NCBI GenBank assembly: GCA_903835275.1
Contig: CAILMK010000254.1
Span: forward strand, 1 to 6,951
Source of the DNA: an uncultured bacterium
GTDB taxonomy: Bacteria > Bacteroidota > Bacteroidia > CAILMK01
Reading direction: 5' to 3'
Length of the DNA: 6,951 bases
Within the stretch, counting starts at the first letter, position 1. Each line of letters opens with the position of its first letter. Positions 5,584-6,951 of this stretch are shown here, in pieces. The position numbers and the translations under genes are program-made. The notes beneath the pieces are model-generated. The model saw only the letters and a program-made list of their open reading frames with translations. It was not told where the DNA came from and ran no database searches.

Positions 5584-6597
5584 ATGATTTCCATTGCCAA
5601 ACTGTCGGTTCATTATTCTGCGCGTTATTTATTCAAAGAAATTTCCTTTTTGATCAATCATAATGATCACATTGGCCTGACGGGCAAGAACGGAGCCGGC
5701 AAATCCACCCTTTTGAAGATCATTTCAGGCTTGCAAGAGCCTGACGAAGGGGAAATTGCAAAACCGAACGGTCTTACGGTAGGTTATCTGCCACAGGAAA
5801 TGGAGCACCAGGGCGGAAAGACCGTTTTTGAGGAAGCATTAACCGCTTTTGGGGAATTGCTCGAACTCCAGAATAAGATCAACCACCTGACGGATGAAGT
5901 AAGTCACCGAACCGATACCCATACTGATGCTTATATGGACCTGCTCAACGACATGCACGATGCGTCCGAGCGCTTTTCCATGATGGGTGGGTATGATATG
6001 GAAAGTGAAGTGGAAAAAGTCCTTCTGGGCCTTGGATTTATGCGTACTGATTTTGTCCGCAATACCGATGAATTCAGCGGAGGCTGGAGAATGCGTATTG
6101 AACTTGCAAAGATCCTTTTGCAAAAACCTCAGGTGATCCTCCTCGATGAGCCTACGAATCACCTTGATATAGAATCCATCCAATGGCTGGAAGAATTCCT
6201 GAAAACCTATACAGGCGCTATTGTTCTTGTATCGCATGACAAGATATTCCTCGATATGGTGACCAACCGTACCATTGAAATTGTTTCAGGAAAAATAGAC
6301 GATTACAAGGCGAATTATTCCAGATATTTAGAGCTGCGTGAGGAAAGAAAAACGTTACAAAAAGCTTCTTACGATAATCAGCAGAAAGAAATAGAACACC
6401 TTGAAAAATTCGTAGAGCGATTCAAAGCAAAAGCATCCAAGGCTACGCAGGCACAATCGCGTGTGAAGGCATTGGAAAAAATAGAACGCATAGAAATTGA
6501 TGAGGAAGATCATGCAGCGATGCGTTTCCGTTTTCCTGAACCTCCGCGTGCGGGTGCAGTGGTGGTGGACTCAAAAGATTTGAGCAAAAGCTACTGA
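5584..6597 (+). CDS. ABC-F ATPase, N-terminal half ending at an in-frame TGA
   Basis: 337 codons cover the first ABC domain and linker of an ABC-F protein, a soluble twin-ATPase family that acts on the ribosomal E site in translation or antibiotic protection. Walker A is GKNGAGKST (34-42), the signature FSGGW (164-168), Walker B VILLDEPTNHLD (184-195) and the H-switch SHD (217-219). The charged helical linker (about 240-310; FVERFKAKASKATQAQSRVK) is the P-site tRNA-interaction segment. The frame then stops at TGA (6595-6597) after LSKSY, at the very start of the second ABC domain, which continues in the same frame. The sequence expected here is SYG-x-K, so a single GGA-to-TGA change is the simplest explanation. 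If real, a half-protein is made that lacks the second nucleotide site. The subfamily is not assignable. Own promoter box at 5572. Confidence 0.85.
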   Translation: MISIAKLSVHYSARYLFKEISFLINHNDHIGLTGKNGAGKSTLLKIISGLQEPDEGEIAKPNGLTVGYLPQEMEHQGGKTVFEEALTAFGELLELQNKINHLTDEVSHRTDTHTDAYMDLLNDMHDASERFSMMGGYDMESEVEKVLLGLGFMRTDFVRNTDEFSGGWRMRIELAKILLQKPQVILLDEPTNHLDIESIQWLEEFLKTYTGAIVLVSHDKIFLDMVTNRTIEIVSGKIDDYKANYSRYLELREERKTLQKASYDNQQKEIEHLEKFVERFKAKASKATQAQSRVKALEKIERIEIDEEDHAAMRFRFPEPPRAGAVVVDSKDLSKSY

Positions 6598-6951
6598 CAG
6601 AAACACGTTCTTGATCACCTGGAATTTGAAATTGCCCGCGGCGAAAAAATTGCATTCGTAGGGAAGAATGGTGAAGGTAAATCTACCCTATCCCGCATAC
6701 TTGCCGGATTGGAAAACTATACCGGTACCCTGAACCTTGGTTACAATGTACACATAGGATATCATGCGCAAAACCAGGCGGATGTATTGAACGGAGAAAA
6801 AACAGTTTTCCAAACCATAGATGATGAAGCCGCCGGAGAAATGCGTACGAAAGTACGTGCATTGCTCGGTGCTTTCCTATTCAGTGGAGAATCTGTTGAT
6901 AAAAAAGTAAAAGTACTTTCCGGAGGAGAAAAATCACGCCTGGCACTTGCA
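6598..6951 (+). pseudogene. ABC-F ATPase, C-terminal half beyond the in-frame TGA, cut by window edge
   Basis: 118 sense codons continue the ABC-F frame after the TGA and run off the window. They encode QKHVLDHLEFEIARGEK, Walker A GKNGEGKST (starting at 6661) and the signature LSGGEKSRLALA at the very end; Walker B would lie outside. There is no further stop and no frame change, so the region looks under recent coding constraint. No ATG, GTG or TTG precedes Walker A, so it cannot start by itself as a functional domain. It is either the lost half of a freshly inactivated gene, part of a gene read through at TGA, or an intact gene carrying a base error in this sequence. Confidence 0.7.

Noticed and set aside
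6595..6597. UGA recoded as glycine (as in Absconditabacteria/Gracilibacteria), since glycine is expected at this site
   Set aside because: No other in-frame TGA occurs in more than 1,300 codons of neighbouring genes, including the glycine-rich Obg domain, and a TGA ends the 80-aa gene in a typical ATGA overlap. Gene content is Bacteroidota.

Overview
The window looks like a chromosomal piece of a Bacteroidota genome, probably an environmental Chitinophagia/Sphingobacteriia-like lineage. The support is the hpt-adk-obgE run of purine salvage, adenylate kinase and Obg GTPase genes, the short zinc-free adenylate kinase, TAnnTTTG-type promoter boxes with no Shine-Dalgarno sequences, and a secreted LRR protein. 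Base composition is moderately AT-rich. No rRNA, tRNA, CRISPR array, integrase or transposase gene is visible.

Layout. Positions 1-107 may hold the 3' tail of a plus-strand gene. It faces a minus-strand gene (232-1842) for an exported, proline-rich leucine-rich-repeat protein, and a hairpin at 184-209 separates the two. A 132-bp divergent promoter region leads into hpt (start corrected to 1975). hpt ends at a likely terminator and is followed by about 500 bp without a conventional gene. This gap holds a roughly 325-bp element bounded by 28-30 bp imperfect inverted repeats. Inside it, a 95-codon minus-strand frame is open but lacks its own start codon, and a short ATG-initiated frame meets it exactly at an A7 run. 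A perfect TGACCTA-N5-TAGGTCA inverted repeat follows, then adk (start 3026) and obgE (GTG start 3666). Next is a two-gene unit with an ATGA overlap: an 80-aa protein of unknown function and a minimal nucleotidyltransferase. The window ends inside an ABC-F ATPase gene whose frame is broken by a single in-frame TGA between its two ABC domains.

How the genes fit together. hpt and adk both act in purine nucleotide balance. ObgE is a GTPase of 50S ribosome assembly, and ABC-F proteins act on the ribosome, so this part of the window is nucleotide and translation housekeeping. The small-protein/nucleotidyltransferase pair looks like an accessory insertion between obgE and the ABC-F gene, and it is the best candidate for an under-described two-component system.

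Most worth a second look: the internal TGA in the ABC-F gene, the inverted-repeat element with its hidden reading frame, the nucleotidyltransferase pair, and three genes (adk, the 80-aa protein, ABC-F) with a promoter-like box ending exactly 4 nt before the ATG, which suggests leaderless mRNAs.
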